Source: Alphaproteobacteria bacterium
GTDB taxonomy: Bacteria; Pseudomonadota; Alphaproteobacteria; Micropepsales; Micropepsaceae
DNA: 64,000 nucleotides
Assembly (NCBI GenBank): GCA_019245415.1
Contig: JAFARO010000017.1
Location: 62,001-126,000, forward strand
Reading direction: 5' to 3'
A model generated the notes under the pieces. The model searched no databases. It was given only the letters and a program-made list of their open reading frames with translations, and was not told the origin of the DNA. Below, one piece after another: positions 34,938 to 44,513 of the stretch (position 1 is its first letter; every line of letters starts with the position of its first letter). A program made the translations under genes and the position numbers.

Positions 34938-35729
34938 ATGAAGATTGCAACCTGGAATATCAATTCGGTCCGGCTGCGGCGCAACCTCGTGACCCGTTTC
35001 CTGCGTGCCGAGCAGCCGGATGTGCTGGCGCTGCAGGAAACAAAAGTCGTCAACGACCTCTTCCCTGCCAAGCCGTTCGCGGCGCTCGGCTATGTGCACC
35101 AGGCGATCCACGGGCAGAAGGGCTATCACGGCGTTGCGCTGCTCTCGCGCCTGCCATTCCGTGAAAGCCGTTCACAGGAGTTTTGCTCCAACAGCGACTG
35201 CCGCCACATCCAGGTGAGGTTCGAAAACGGCATTGAGCTGCACGATTTCTACGTGCCGGCCGGCGGCGACATCCCCGATCCCAAGCGCAATCCGAAATTC
35301 GCCCACAAACTCGATTTCCTGCGCGAGATGTGCGGCTTCTTCGAGTCGCGCGGCAACCGCGGCGACGCTCTCGTGCTGCTGGGCGATCTCAATGTTGCCC
35401 CGCTCGAGCACGACGTCTGGAGCCACAGGCAGCTGCTGGACGTCGTCAGCCACACGCCGGTGGAGACCGCCTTGCTCGGCGATGTGAAAGCCTCGTTCGA
35501 GTGGATCGATGTGACGCGGCGCTTCGTGCCCGAAAACGAGAAGATATTCTCCTGGTGGAGCTATCGCGCGGTCGATTGGGCGGCATCCGACCGCGGCCGC
35601 AGGCTCGATCACATCTGGGTGTCGCCCGCGCTGGGCAGCGCGCTTCGATCCCAGGCCATCGTCAAGAAGATGCGCGGCTGGAAGCTCGCCTCCGACCATG
35701 TGCCGGTGGTGGCGGAATTGGCGTTGTGA
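34938..35729 (+). CDS. xthA: Exodeoxyribonuclease III (AP endonuclease)
   Basis: 263 aa from the ATG at 34938. MKIATWNINSVRLRR, LALQETKV (metal Glu), GYHGVALLSR, LLGDLNVAP (catalytic Asp/Asn) and the C-terminal RRLDHIWVS and SDHVPVVAEL (catalytic His) are the xthA signature blocks. It repairs abasic sites in DNA. Followed 46 bp later by pyrE. Confidence 0.96.
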   Translation: MKIATWNINSVRLRRNLVTRFLRAEQPDVLALQETKVVNDLFPAKPFAALGYVHQAIHGQKGYHGVALLSRLPFRESRSQEFCSNSDCRHIQVRFENGIELHDFYVPAGGDIPDPKRNPKFAHKLDFLREMCGFFESRGNRGDALVLLGDLNVAPLEHDVWSHRQLLDVVSHTPVETALLGDVKASFEWIDVTRRFVPENEKIFSWWSYRAVDWAASDRGRRLDHIWVSPALGSALRSQAIVKKMRGWKLASDHVPVVAELAL

Positions 35730-35775
35730 TCGCGCGCAGGCACAATGGCGCAGGCAGATTCGGCGGAGATTTGAG

Positions 35776-36336
35776 ATGGGCTGGAAAGACGCGCTGATCG
35801 CAACCTATGTCGCGCGCGAGGCGGTGCGCATTGGCAAGTTCAAGCTCGCCGGAGGCGGCACCAGCGATCTCTATTTCGACGGGCGGCGTGTCTCGACGTA
35901 CCCCAAGGGGTTGCGCGCGATCACAGACGGCATGGTCGCCACGATCCGCGAGGGCGATCTTCTGCCCGCAGGCTGCAATCTGGTGGCGCCGGTGATCAGC
36001 GGCATTCCCATCGCCAGCGCGATCTCGCTTGCGCTCGATGTGCCGTTCGTCATGGACCGCGGCAAGCCCAAGCAGCATGGCCTCGGCCAACGCTTCGAAG
36101 GGGTGTTCGGCACCGATCCGCGCTGTCTCATCGTCGACGATCTCATCACGGTCGGCTCGACCCTGGTGCAGACGGTCGAGGCGCTGCGCGAGATGGGCAA
36201 GGAGGTCGGTCACGCCATCGTCGTCGTCGATCGCAACGAAGGCGGCCGCGACCTGCTTGCCGGCCTGGGTGTCACCCTGCACGCGCTCCTCACGGCCGGC
36301 GAACTACGCGCGGCGGCGGCACGCGCAACTTCCTAA
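35776..36336 (+). CDS. pyrE: Orotate phosphoribosyltransferase
   Basis: 186 aa from the ATG at 35776. The PRPP-binding loop is CLIVDDLITVGSTLVQTVEA (about 120-139), and the flexible catalytic loop is DRGKPKQHGLG. It converts orotate and PRPP to OMP in pyrimidine synthesis. Convergent with secB. Confidence 0.93.
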   Translation: MGWKDALIATYVAREAVRIGKFKLAGGGTSDLYFDGRRVSTYPKGLRAITDGMVATIREGDLLPAGCNLVAPVISGIPIASAISLALDVPFVMDRGKPKQHGLGQRFEGVFGTDPRCLIVDDLITVGSTLVQTVEALREMGKEVGHAIVVVDRNEGGRDLLAGLGVTLHALLTAGELRAAAARATS

Positions 36337-36349
36337 CGCTTGCCGCGCT

Positions 36350-36826
36350 TCACGCCACGCCCTGGCGCAGCTCGCCCGCGCGGGCGCGGTAGAGGCTGGC
36401 GAAGTCGATCGGCTCGACCAAGAGCGGCGGCATGCCCCCGTCGCGAACCACGTCGGCGACGATGCGCCGCGCGAAGGGGAAGAGGATGTGCGGCGCTTCG
36501 ATCAGGAGCGCCGGCTGGCGCATCTCGTCGGGCACGTTTTGGAGGTGGAACAGGCCGGCATAGACGAGCTCAAGGAGGAACATCGGCTTGTTGTCGCTCT
36601 GGGCCGAGACGCGCAGCTTAAGCTCGACCTCGAAGTGTTCGGCGTCCATCTGCCGTGCCTGGAGATCAACGTTGAGGTCGATCTGTGGACGGCCTGCGGC
36701 ATTCGCCGACGGCATGCCCGGATTTTCGAAGGAGAGGTCCTTGATGTACTGGCCCACGACCTGCAGGCGGGGCTGCGCCGCACCATTGCCACCCTGACCG
36801 TTCTGGCCCTCACCCGTGCCGCTCAT
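36350..36826 (-). CDS. secB: Protein-export chaperone SecB
   Basis: 158 aa from the ATG at 36826. After a Gly/Gln-rich lead, VVGQYIKDLSFENPGMP is the SecB signature, followed by LVYAGLFHLQNVPDE and LLIEAPHILFPFARRIVADV. SecB holds preproteins unfolded and delivers them to SecA. Divergent from the Tim44-domain gene, as is common in alphaproteobacteria. Confidence 0.96.
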   Translation of the reverse strand: MSGTGEGQNGQGGNGAAQPRLQVVGQYIKDLSFENPGMPSANAAGRPQIDLNVDLQARQMDAEHFEVELKLRVSAQSDNKPMFLLELVYAGLFHLQNVPDEMRQPALLIEAPHILFPFARRIVADVVRDGGMPPLLVEPIDFASLYRARAGELRQGVA

Positions 36827-36992
36827 CGCCAATTCCTCGAAAAAAGCGGGCCGCGCTACCACGGATCGCGCGGCTGTGACAAGGGAAAGCGCGCCTTGGC
36901 CATGGATTGGACCGAATGCGTTACTATATCGGACGCGAGCGCTGGACCGGCCCCTCGCCGGGGTTTAGGCTCGCCTTTCAGAGAGTGACCTC

Positions 36993-37637
36993 ATGGCAAG
37001 TTCGGAACTGCTCGACATCGTGCTGATCGCGGCTGCGGGATTCCTGCTGTTCCGCCTCTACACCGTGCTCGGCCGCCGCACGGGTCATGAGCGGCCGCCG
37101 GAGGATCGCTTCCGGCTGCAGCCCAATCCGGAAGCGCCGGCGGCGGCGCCTGCAACCGATGCCAAGACTCAGGTGCTGCCGGGCGCGCGCGCCATCGACG
37201 CAAAGCCCGCCGACCCGGTCGCGCGCGGCCTGCTCGAGATCAAGCTCGCCGACCGCGATTTCGATGCTGAGCATTTTCTCTCCGGCGCGCGTCAGGCCTA
37301 TGAGATCATCATCGGCGGTTTCGAGAAGGCCGATCGCGCGGCGCTGCGCCCGCTGTTGAGCGACGAAGTGTTCCACGCTTTCGACTCCGCCATCACGGCG
37401 CGCGAATCCGCCAAGGACGGCCCCGTCTACAATTTCGTCGGTCTCAAAGACGCCAAGATCGTCGAGGCGGCGCTGAAGGGCCGCATCGCCGACATCACCG
37501 TCGCCTTCGGCGCACAGTTCGTGGCTGCAGTTGGAGGAGCGATGCGCGACGTCACCGATGTCTGGACGTTCTCGCGAGACACCCGCGCCCGCGACCCGAA
37601 CTGGTGCTTGGTGGCCACTTCGGGCGACCTGCCCTGA
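36993..37637 (+). CDS. Tim44-domain protein
   Basis: 214 aa. One N-terminal helix (LLDIVLIAAAGFLLFRLYTVLG) and a low-complexity linker precede a Tim44 domain (about 80-214) with FLSGARQAYEIIIGGFEKAD and the end ARDPNWCLVATSG. Bacterial relatives (TimA) sit in the inner membrane and resemble the mitochondrial import factor; their role is unclear. Next to secB and mltA in a conserved alphaproteobacterial order. 5 bp before mltA. Confidence 0.9.
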   Translation: MASSELLDIVLIAAAGFLLFRLYTVLGRRTGHERPPEDRFRLQPNPEAPAAAPATDAKTQVLPGARAIDAKPADPVARGLLEIKLADRDFDAEHFLSGARQAYEIIIGGFEKADRAALRPLLSDEVFHAFDSAITARESAKDGPVYNFVGLKDAKIVEAALKGRIADITVAFGAQFVAAVGGAMRDVTDVWTFSRDTRARDPNWCLVATSGDLP

Positions 37638-37642
37638 CATAG

Positions 37643-38821
37643 ATGAAGCGCAGGGGGCCGGTCGCGGCGCTGTTCTTCATCGCGCTGGTTCTGTTGGCTG
37701 CGGCGCTGTGGCGGCTGATCCGGCCGGCGCCGCAAACGGGCGCGCTGCATCTGACGCGCGTGCACTTCTCCGATCTTCCCGGCTGGGCGACGGTCGAGCC
37801 GCGCGGCGCACTCGAGGCCTTCCAACGCTCCTGCGGCCTGTTGGCGGCGGCACCGCCTTCGACGCCGGTGGGCGGCTATGGCGGCACCGCCGCAGACTGG
37901 GCTTCGGTCTGCAACGCGGCGCGGACTGCGGACGGCAACGCCGCGCGCGATTTCTTCGAACAATCGTTCCAACCGCTTCTGGTGAGCGGCGGCGACAAAC
38001 CCGACGGTCTCTTCACCGGCTATTACGAGCCCGAGCTGCACGGCAGCCTGGCGCGCCACGGCCGCTACCAGACGCCGGTCTATGGCGTTCCCGGCGATCT
38101 CATCAGCGTCGACCTCGGCGCGTTTCGAACGTCTTTGAAGGGCGAGCATATTTCCGGCCGCGTCGAGCGCCATCGTCTCGTTCCCTACCCCTCGAGGGCT
38201 GAGATCGACGACGGCGGCTTGCCGCAGGCGCCGGCGCTGTTCTATGCCGACGATCCCGTCGCGGTGTTCTTCCTGCACATCCAGGGTTCGGGCCGCGTCG
38301 TGTTCGACGACGGCACGCGCGAACGCGTCGCCTACGCAGCCGAGAACGGACGGCCTTACACGCCCATCGGCCGCACGTTGATCGCGCAGAACGCGCTGCC
38401 CAAGGACGGGATGTCGCTGCAGGTCATCCGTGCCTGGCTGATTGCACACCCGCAGAAGGCGCGCGCCATCATGGAAAGCGACGAGTCCTTCATCTTCTTC
38501 AAGCTAAGCCCGCTCGGCGATCCCGCGCTCGGTGCCGTCGGTGCGCAGGGCGTGGTGCTGACGCCGCAAGCCAGCATCGCGATCGATCCCAGGATCCATC
38601 CGCTCGGCGTGCCGTTCTTTCTCGCCACCACCGCGCCCGGGGGCAGCAGGCTCGAGCGCCTTTTCGTCGCGCAGGACGTCGGCGGCGCGATCCGGGGCGC
38701 GGTGCGCGCGGACATCTTTTTCGGCTTCGGCCGCAAAGCCGAAGAGTTGGCGGGCGGCATGAAGGCAACGGGGCGGATGTATGTGCTGCTGCCCAAGCCG
38801 GTGGCTGAGCGCCTGCCATGA
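37643..38821 (+). CDS. mltA: Membrane-bound lytic murein transglycosylase A
   Basis: 392 aa. An N-terminal membrane anchor (VAALFFIALVLLAAALWRLI) leads to the MltA domain: GLFTGYYEPEL (about 125-135), ALFYADDPVAVFFLHIQGSG, and the 3D domain with IDPRIHPLGVPFFL and FVAQDVGGAIRG containing the catalytic Asp region. It cleaves peptidoglycan glycan strands to anhydromuropeptides. The stop overlaps the start of the Smr gene (ATGA). The AmpG-like permease at 55122 would import its products. Confidence 0.95.
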   Translation: MKRRGPVAALFFIALVLLAAALWRLIRPAPQTGALHLTRVHFSDLPGWATVEPRGALEAFQRSCGLLAAAPPSTPVGGYGGTAADWASVCNAARTADGNAARDFFEQSFQPLLVSGGDKPDGLFTGYYEPELHGSLARHGRYQTPVYGVPGDLISVDLGAFRTSLKGEHISGRVERHRLVPYPSRAEIDDGGLPQAPALFYADDPVAVFFLHIQGSGRVVFDDGTRERVAYAAENGRPYTPIGRTLIAQNALPKDGMSLQVIRAWLIAHPQKARAIMESDESFIFFKLSPLGDPALGAVGAQGVVLTPQASIAIDPRIHPLGVPFFLATTAPGGSRLERLFVAQDVGGAIRGAVRADIFFGFGRKAEELAGGMKATGRMYVLLPKPVAERLP

Positions 38822-39252
38822 AGCGCCGCCTGACGAGCGCGGAAGAGCGTGCGGAGTTCGAGGCGGCGCTCAAGGATCATCCGCCGCGCAAGGTGCCGAA
38901 ACCCGCGCCGCCGCCGCGCAAGCCGCGCGCGGCCGGCGCCGGCGGCGGTCTCGACGGCAACACCCGGGACCGCTTGAAACGCGGACTGCTCGAGCCCGAG
39001 GCGCGACTGGATCTGCACGGCATGAGCGAAGAGGTCGCGCATCGGCGCCTCGCTGCCTTCCTGGCGCAGGCACAGCGCAACGGCGCCCGGCTCACTCTGA
39101 TTGTCACCGGCAAGAGCGGCGTGCTGAAGAGCTTGGTGCCGCGCTGGCTCGGCGAACCGGTGTTTGCGAATTCGATCGCCGACCAGCGCAGCGCCCACGT
39201 CCGCCATGGCGGCGCCGGCGCGCTGTATGTGTATCTGCGCAAGAAGCACTGA
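38818..39252 (+). CDS. Smr-domain protein
   Basis: 144 aa. A basic, Pro-rich N-terminal half (KVPKPAPPPRKPRA) is followed by an Smr domain: ARLDLHGMSEEVAHRRL (the LDLHG motif), LTLIVTGKSG, and HGGAGALYVYLRKK at the end. Stand-alone Smr domains act as nucleases or RNA/DNA-binding modules. Coupled to mltA by a 4-nt overlap. Confidence 0.92.
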   Translation: MKRRLTSAEERAEFEAALKDHPPRKVPKPAPPPRKPRAAGAGGGLDGNTRDRLKRGLLEPEARLDLHGMSEEVAHRRLAAFLAQAQRNGARLTLIVTGKSGVLKSLVPRWLGEPVFANSIADQRSAHVRHGGAGALYVYLRKKH

Positions 39253-39255
39253 GCG

Positions 39256-40245
39256 CTACAGCAACCCCTTGGCCGCCGCGAGCGTCTTCAGCGACACCTG
39301 CGGGCGGGCGCCGTAATGCGAGATGACTTCGGCGGCGGCAAGTGCACCCAGATGGCCGCAATGGCTGAGGCCGAAGCCACGCGTCAGGCCGTAGAGAAAT
39401 CCGGCCGCGAACTGGTCGCCGGCGCCAGTGGTGTCGACGACGCGCTCGACCGGCGCCGCATCGACGACGTGGACCTCGCCCCCCCTGGCGATGACGCAAC
39501 CCTTCTCAGAGCGCGTCAGCGCGACGATGGCGGAGGAAGATTTCAGCGCCTGCAGCACGTCGTCGAACTCGTCCGCCGCGAACAGCGCCTTGGCTTCCTC
39601 CTCATTGGCGAACAGGATGTCGAGCTCCGGCAGCAGCGCGAGGAATTCATTGCGGTAGCGTCCCATCAGGAACGGATCGGAAAGCGTGAAGGCGATCTTG
39701 GAGCCGCTGGCCTTGGCGATCGACATCGCGCGCAGCGACGCCTGCTTGGCGCTTGGCGCGTCCCAGAGATAGCCCTCGATGTAGACGACCGCGGACTCCG
39801 CAATGTCGCGCTCGCGCAGATCGGCCGGCGAGAACTCGCGCGCGGCGCCGAGCCAGGTGTTCATGCTGCGCTCGCCGTCGGGCGTGACTGCGATCAGCGA
39901 ACATGCTGTGGAAGGTCCAAGATCGGCTGGCGGGGTGCGGTAGTCGACGCCGGTCTCGCGCAGGCTGCTCTCGAACGCCGCGCCCAGCCGGTCGCGCTTC
40001 ACCCGGCCGACGAAATGCGCCGATGCACCGAGCGAGGCCAGCCCGACGGCGGTGTTCGCGGCCGAGCCGCCAGCCACTTCGCGCGGCGCCGCAAATGCCG
40101 CATGGAGCTGGGCCGCGCGATGCTCGTCGATCAGGGTCATCACGCCCTTGGCGATGTTGTGGGTGAGCAGGAACGCATCGTCCACCGCCCCCAGCACGTC
40201 GACGATGGCGCTGCCCAGCGCGGTGACATCGGTCGGTTTGGACAT
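39256..40245 (-). CDS. PfkB-family carbohydrate/adenosine kinase
   Basis: 329 aa. N-terminal DVTALGSAIVDVLGAVDD and GGSAANTAVGLASLG (PfkB motif 1) and C-terminal DTTGAGDQFAAGFLYGLTRG (motif 2 with the catalytic Asp) define the family. The layout is that of the alphaproteobacterial adenosine kinase-like group. The exact sugar or nucleoside cannot be proved from sequence. Convergent with the Smr gene. Confidence 0.9.
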   Translation of the reverse strand: MSKPTDVTALGSAIVDVLGAVDDAFLLTHNIAKGVMTLIDEHRAAQLHAAFAAPREVAGGSAANTAVGLASLGASAHFVGRVKRDRLGAAFESSLRETGVDYRTPPADLGPSTACSLIAVTPDGERSMNTWLGAAREFSPADLRERDIAESAVVYIEGYLWDAPSAKQASLRAMSIAKASGSKIAFTLSDPFLMGRYRNEFLALLPELDILFANEEEAKALFAADEFDDVLQALKSSSAIVALTRSEKGCVIARGGEVHVVDAAPVERVVDTTGAGDQFAAGFLYGLTRGFGLSHCGHLGALAAAEVISHYGARPQVSLKTLAAAKGLL

Positions 40246-40299
40246 AATCTGGTCTCACGCCCCGCACATTCTGGCGGCCGGTGGTAAAGGAGGGACCCG

Positions 40300-40971
40300 A
40301 TGTTCGCAAGCTTCGGCCGCGCGCTCGCGTCCCTGTTCGACCCCGCGCTGCTCGGCCTCGCGGCCCGCGCCGTGATCCTGACCGTGGTGCTGTTCTGCCT
40401 GCTCATCCTGGGCAGCGAGTATCTGCTCCAGTACCTGCCGACGCTGGGTGCGCCGTGGGTCAACCGGCTGCTTGCATTGCTGCTGCCGGTGATCGCGGTG
40501 CTGGGCTTCCTTCTGCTCGGTGCACCGGTGGCTGCGCTGTTCGCGTCCCTCTATCTCGACCGGGTCGCCAACGCCATCGAGGCGCGCAGCTACCCGGCCG
40601 ACGGCCAGGCCCGTCATCCGTCGCTGTCGACCAGCATCGGCGCGGGCGTGCGCCTCGCGGGCCTGGTGATCCTCGCCGATGTGCTGTTGCTGCCGGTGGA
40701 TGCCCTGGCGCCCGGGCCGGGTGAAGCGCTCACCATCATCGCCAACGGGCTTCTTCTGGGGCGCGAGTATTTCGAGCTTGCGGCGCTGCGCCATGTTTCG
40801 CGCCAAGCCGCCGATGCGCTGCGCCGGCGCAACAAAGGACGCATCTTCGCGTTCGGGCTGGTGATCTCGGCGATGAGCTTCGTGCCGCTCGCCGATTTCG
40901 TCGCACCCTTGTTCGGAGCCGCCCTGATGGTGCATCTCTTCAAGCGTCTCGAACGGGAGAAGGCGGCGTGA
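40300..40971 (+). CDS. EI24-domain membrane protein (CysZ-like)
   Basis: 223 aa, about five membrane helices, with AARAVILTVVLFCLLIL, LYLDRVANAIEAR, and LLLGREYFELAALRHVSRQA followed by RRRNKGRIFAFGL. These fit EI24/CysZ proteins, some of which transport sulfate; most alphaproteobacterial members are uncharacterised. The stop overlaps the next start (ATGA-type, 4 nt). Confidence 0.85.
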   Translation: MFASFGRALASLFDPALLGLAARAVILTVVLFCLLILGSEYLLQYLPTLGAPWVNRLLALLLPVIAVLGFLLLGAPVAALFASLYLDRVANAIEARSYPADGQARHPSLSTSIGAGVRLAGLVILADVLLLPVDALAPGPGEALTIIANGLLLGREYFELAALRHVSRQAADALRRRNKGRIFAFGLVISAMSFVPLADFVAPLFGAALMVHLFKRLEREKAA

Positions 40972-41336
40972 AACGATTTGTTGCGATCATGGCTCTGTGC
41001 CTCGCGCTGGCGGCCTGCGCCACCAAGCCGCCGCCGGCGCCGGACCGCGTCCCCCTGCCCCCGCCACCGCCGCCAGGGGAGCCCGCGAGCACGCAAGGCA
41101 TGAGCGCAGAGGCGCTGCGCGCGGCGTTCGGGGCGCCGGCCTTCCTGCGCAAGGAGGGCGATGCGCAGATGTGGCGCTATGACGGCGGCGCCTGCCACGC
41201 GTTCTTCTTCCTCTATCCCGAGAACGGCCAACTCACCGTGCGCCACGTCGAGACCGTGCCGCGCCCGCCGGAATCCGCCATCGATCCGGCCTGCCTCGAG
41301 CTTTTGCGCAAGCGCCCCCCGGCACCGGCATCGTAG
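40968..41336 (+). CDS. Small lipoprotein of unknown function
   Basis: 122 aa. A lipoprotein signal peptide (ALCLALAACA, Cys about 18) is followed by a Pro-rich linker, then MSAEALRAAFGAPAFLRKEG and MWRYDGGACHAFFFLYP. The FGxPxFxRxExxxxxWxY pattern is common in small outer-membrane lipoproteins of the BamE/SmpA-like type. Coupled to the EI24 gene. Confidence 0.78.
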   Translation: MKRFVAIMALCLALAACATKPPPAPDRVPLPPPPPPGEPASTQGMSAEALRAAFGAPAFLRKEGDAQMWRYDGGACHAFFFLYPENGQLTVRHVETVPRPPESAIDPACLELLRKRPPAPAS

Positions 41337-41344
41337 AAGATTTT

Positions 41345-42013
41345 CTATTTCGCAGGCGCGATTTCGTCCGCGGTGGTCTTGCTCTTGAACTTGCACAGAT
41401 CGCGCACCACGCAGCGCGGGCAAAGCGGTTTGCGCGCCACGCAGGTATAGCGCCCGTGCAGGATGAGCCAATGATGCGCGTGCAGCAGGTATTTGTCCGG
41501 AACGCGCTTCACGAGTGCGTCTTCGATCTCGCGCGGCGTCTTTCCGCTCGCCAGCCCGGTGCGGTTCGCGACGCGGAAGATGTGCGTGTCGACTGCGATG
41601 GTCTTTTCGCCGAACGCGATATTGAGCACGACGTTGGCGGTCTTGCGTCCCACACCCGGCAACGCCTCGAGCGCCTCGCGCTCGCGCGGCACCTCGCCAC
41701 CATGGCGTGCAAGCAGCAGTTTCGACAATGCGATGACGTTCTTCGCCTTGCCACGATAGAGACCGATGGTCTTGATGTAATCCGACAGTATCTTTTCGCC
41801 GAGCGCCGCCATTTTGGCGGGCGTGTCGGCAACCTCGAACAATCTCGCAGTCGCCTTGTTGACGCCCTTGTCGGTGGCCTGCGCCGACAACACGACAGCA
41901 ACCAGCAGCGTGAACGCGTTGCTGTAAGCAAGCTCCGTCTTGGGATGCAGCATCGCTCTTGCCAGGCGCGCGAAGAATTCCTCGATTTCCCGCAGCGCCA
42001 TTAGTTTCGCCAT
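41345..42013 (-). CDS. nth: Endonuclease III (DNA glycosylase/AP lyase)
   Basis: 222 aa. Helix-hairpin-helix LPGVGRKTANVVLNIAFG with the catalytic Lys, catalytic Asp in VDTHIFRVANR, and the C-terminal 4Fe-4S cluster CVARKPLCPRCVVRDLC (C-x6-C-x2-C-x5-C). It removes oxidised pyrimidines. ATG 42013 or ATG 42001 may be the start. Confidence 0.96.
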   Translation of the reverse strand: MAKLMALREIEEFFARLARAMLHPKTELAYSNAFTLLVAVVLSAQATDKGVNKATARLFEVADTPAKMAALGEKILSDYIKTIGLYRGKAKNVIALSKLLLARHGGEVPREREALEALPGVGRKTANVVLNIAFGEKTIAVDTHIFRVANRTGLASGKTPREIEDALVKRVPDKYLLHAHHWLILHGRYTCVARKPLCPRCVVRDLCKFKSKTTADEIAPAK

Positions 42014-42098
42014 TGCGTCTCGCCCTGAAATGGCCCCATCCCGGCCGGGAACGCAGTCGGGGTCTTGCTCGTTAGCATCCGGGGCCCAGGAGGATAAG

Positions 42099-42395
42099 AT
42101 GCGTTTTTACAATATTGCGGCAGCTGCCGCGCTTGTGGGCACACTCGCCCTCGCCGGCTGCGGCACCGATCCGGGTGATCGTGCGCTTTCTGGCGCGGGT
42201 ATCGGCGCTGCCGGAGGCGCCGTGGTCGGCGCCATGACGGGCAATCCGGCGACAGGTGCCGCGATCGGCGCCGGCGTCGGTGCCGTGGTGGGTGCAGCCA
42301 CCGATCCTTGCACATTGGACCTGGGAGATCCGTTCTGGAAAAAGAATGGTGGCGAACGAGGATACGAACGGCGTTGCGGGCACCCCCCTCCCTAG
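42099..42395 (+). CDS. Glycine-zipper lipoprotein
   Basis: 98 aa from the ATG at 42099, preceded by AGGAGG. A lipoprotein signal peptide ends LALAGCGTDP (Cys about 20). A glycine-zipper segment follows (GAGIGAAGGAVVGAMTGNPA, GAAIGAGVGAVVGAATDP), then a polar tail. Family members are small outer-membrane or periplasmic proteins of unclear role. Confidence 0.85.
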   Translation: MRFYNIAAAAALVGTLALAGCGTDPGDRALSGAGIGAAGGAVVGAMTGNPATGAAIGAGVGAVVGAATDPCTLDLGDPFWKKNGGERGYERRCGHPPP

Positions 42396-42491
42396 CAGCG
42401 CCTGATCGCGGCTCGGGCTCGCCACTCGGCGGACCCGGGCCGTGACCTTCGCCGCGGTTGAATGGAACGCAGCGCGGCATACACTTGGTCC

Positions 42492-42968
42492 ATGAACGAA
42501 ACGCTGCTCGACGCAGTCCTGAAGCCCGCGCCGCCCATGTCGGCACGTGCGCTGGGCTTCATTCTCGCAGTCGTCGCCGCGATCAATCTCGCTTTCGCTG
42601 CGTCGTTCATCGCCCGGGGGGCATGGCCGGTCATGCCGTTCTTGGGGCTGGATGTGGCCTTGCTCGCGCTTGCCTTTCGTGCCGCGCACCGCGCCGCCAA
42701 GCGCCAAGAGCATATCGTCCTCACCCCATCCGAACTCAGCATTCTGCGCCGCTCTGCACGCGGCGAGGAGCGCCGCGACTCGCTCAATCCCTATTGGGTG
42801 CGGGTGTCGATGGACGATCCGCCGGAACATGGCAGTCAGCTTCTGCTGTGGAGTCACGGCAGGAGCCTGCGCATCGGGGCCTTCCTGCCGCCGGTGGAAC
42901 GCGCCACGTTCGCGGGGCAACTCCGCCGCGCCTTGTCCCTCGCCAAGAGCGCAAGATTCGGGTCGTAA
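42492..42968 (+). CDS. DUF2244-family membrane protein
   Basis: 158 aa from the ATG at 42492 (an in-frame ATG at 42462 is possible). Two membrane helices (ALGFILAVVAAINLAFAASF, PVMPFLGLDVALLALAF) are followed by LTPSELSILRR, NPYWVRVSM and LWSHGRSLRIGAFLPPVER, the conserved end of DUF2244. Function unknown. Confidence 0.87.
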   Translation: MNETLLDAVLKPAPPMSARALGFILAVVAAINLAFAASFIARGAWPVMPFLGLDVALLALAFRAAHRAAKRQEHIVLTPSELSILRRSARGEERRDSLNPYWVRVSMDDPPEHGSQLLLWSHGRSLRIGAFLPPVERATFAGQLRRALSLAKSARFGS

Positions 42969-42998
42969 CTTGGTGCGTCCCTGGTCATAGTTGCTTGC

Positions 42999-43874
42999 AT
43001 GAGCGAGATCGTCGCGATGCCCCCGCGCGAAGGCGGCCCCGATTGGAAGCGTGTAGCCCACGCCATCCGCTTTCTTTCAGAGCACTATCTGGAGCAGCCC
43101 AGCCTGGATGAGGCCGCGTCGGCGGTGGGCCTTTCGCCGTTCCATTTCCAGCGCCTGTTCACGCGTTATGCCGGCGTCAGCCCGAAATCCTTCGTCGGCC
43201 ATCTGACGCTCGACCACGCCAAGCGCGACCTGGCGCAGGGACGAAGCGTGCTGGACGCGGCGCTTGACGCGGGGCTCTCGGGCCCGTCGCGGCTGCACGA
43301 CCTCTGCCTCAAGATCGAAGCGATGACACCGGGCGACTATGCGCGCGGAGCCCAGGCGCTCACCATCGACTATGGCATGCACGACTGTCCGTTCGGCCGC
43401 GTGCTGGTGATGACGACGCACAAGGGCGTGTGCGGAATCGCCTTCGGCAACGATGGCGAGGAGGACACCATGCTGGCCGACATGCGCGCGCGCTGGCCGC
43501 TCGCACTCTATCGCGAGAATGCGCCGCGCGCCGGCGCCATTGCAAAACTGATCTTCGAAGACGCAAAAGGTGACATCAGCCTGCACCTGATGGGCACCAA
43601 ATGGCAGATCAAGGTGTGGCAGGCGCTTCTCGCCATTCCGCCGGGCAAGGTCATGACTTATCGCGCGCTCGCCCGCGGCATCGGCAATGACGGCGCCAGC
43701 CGCGCCGTCGGCGCCGCCGTCGGACGCAATCCGGTCTCGTGGCTCATTCCCTGCCACCGCGTGCTGGGCAGCAAAGGCGCGATCACGGGCTACCACTGGG
43801 GCATCAAGCGCAAACGCGCCATGCTGGCGCTCGAAGCCGCCCGCTACAATCCGAGCACGTCTGCCATCGCGTAG
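42999..43874 (+). CDS. AraC-type regulator / methylated-DNA-cysteine methyltransferase (Ada-like)
   Basis: 291 aa. An AraC helix-turn-helix (about 18-115: [20 protein letters not shown]) is fused to an Ogt-type alkyltransferase with the acceptor Cys in [11 protein letters not shown] (about 252) and [17 protein letters not shown]. Compared with E. coli Ada, the N-terminal zinc/methylphosphotriester domain is absent, so sensing by Cys38-type methylation is not possible. It repairs O6-methylguanine and may still activate genes. The end overlaps dapB by 31 nt (convergent). Confidence 0.93.
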   Translation: MSEIVAMPPREGGPDWKRVAHAIRFLSEHYLEQPSLDEAASAVGLSPFHFQRLFTRYAGVSPKSFVGHLTLDHAKRDLAQGRSVLDAALDAGLSGPSRLHDLCLKIEAMTPGDYARGAQALTIDYGMHDCPFGRVLVMTTHKGVCGIAFGNDGEEDTMLADMRARWPLALYRENAPRAGAIAKLIFEDAKGDISLHLMGTKWQIKVWQALLAIPPGKVMTYRALARGIGNDGASRAVGAAVGRNPVSWLIPCHRVLGSKGAITGYHWGIKRKRAMLALEAARYNPSTSAIA

Positions 43875-44509
43875 AGGCCGGGCTTCTTGCCCTGCCCCCA
43901 TTTCGCGGCCGCCAGCGCGCCGTGCGCGAAGATGCTGCGATCCTCGGCGCTGTGGGACAGCACGATGCGCTCCTTGGGGCCGAAGAACAGTGCCTGGTGC
44001 TCGCCGACCACCGTGCCGCCGCGCAGCGAGGCATAGCCGATCTCGGCGCGGCCCGATGCCTTTCCCAGAAGCAGCGCCGTTCCCGACGGCGCGTCGCGCT
44101 TGGCGCGGTGGTGCATCTCGACGATGCTGAGGTCGAAATCCGGCAGCGCGGCTGCCACGCGCTCGACCAGCGCTGCGAGCAAGGCGACGGCCAAGCTCAT
44201 GTTGCCGGATTTGACGATCACGGCGTGGCGCGCAGCGGCCCGGATTTTGGATTCGTCCTCCGGCTTGAATCCGGTCGTGCCCAGGACATGGACGATGCGC
44301 GCCTGCGCCGTCAGCGTGGAAAGCGCCACCGATGCCGCGGGCGTGGTGAAATCGAGCAGCGCATCGGCCTGCGCAATGATCGGCAGCGGGTCGTCGCCGG
44401 CGCAGATGTGGCCCACTGGTTCGAAGTCAGCATCGGATTGCAGCGCCTCGCGCAGCGCACGCGCCATGCGTCCGCTCCGTCCGGCAATGGCGATGCGGAT
44501 CGCGCTCAT
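43844..44509 (-). CDS. dapB: 4-hydroxy-tetrahydrodipicolinate reductase
   Basis: 221 aa, shorter than the usual 265-270. [17 protein letters not shown] is the NAD(P) loop, [10 protein letters not shown] follows, and [17 protein letters not shown] is the catalytic His/Lys signature ([16 protein letters not shown]). [11 protein letters not shown] ends the dimer region. It makes tetrahydrodipicolinate in lysine/diaminopimelate synthesis. The shortening lies mainly between strands of the Rossmann domain and looks natural, because all signature blocks remain. Confidence 0.93.
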   Translation of the reverse strand: MSAIRIAIAGRSGRMARALREALQSDADFEPVGHICAGDDPLPIIAQADALLDFTTPAASVALSTLTAQARIVHVLGTTGFKPEDESKIRAAARHAVIVKSGNMSLAVALLAALVERVAAALPDFDLSIVEMHHRAKRDAPSGTALLLGKASGRAEIGYASLRGGTVVGEHQALFFGPKERIVLSHSAEDRSIFAHGALAAAKWGQGKKPGLYAMADVLGL

Positions 44510-44513
44510 CGAC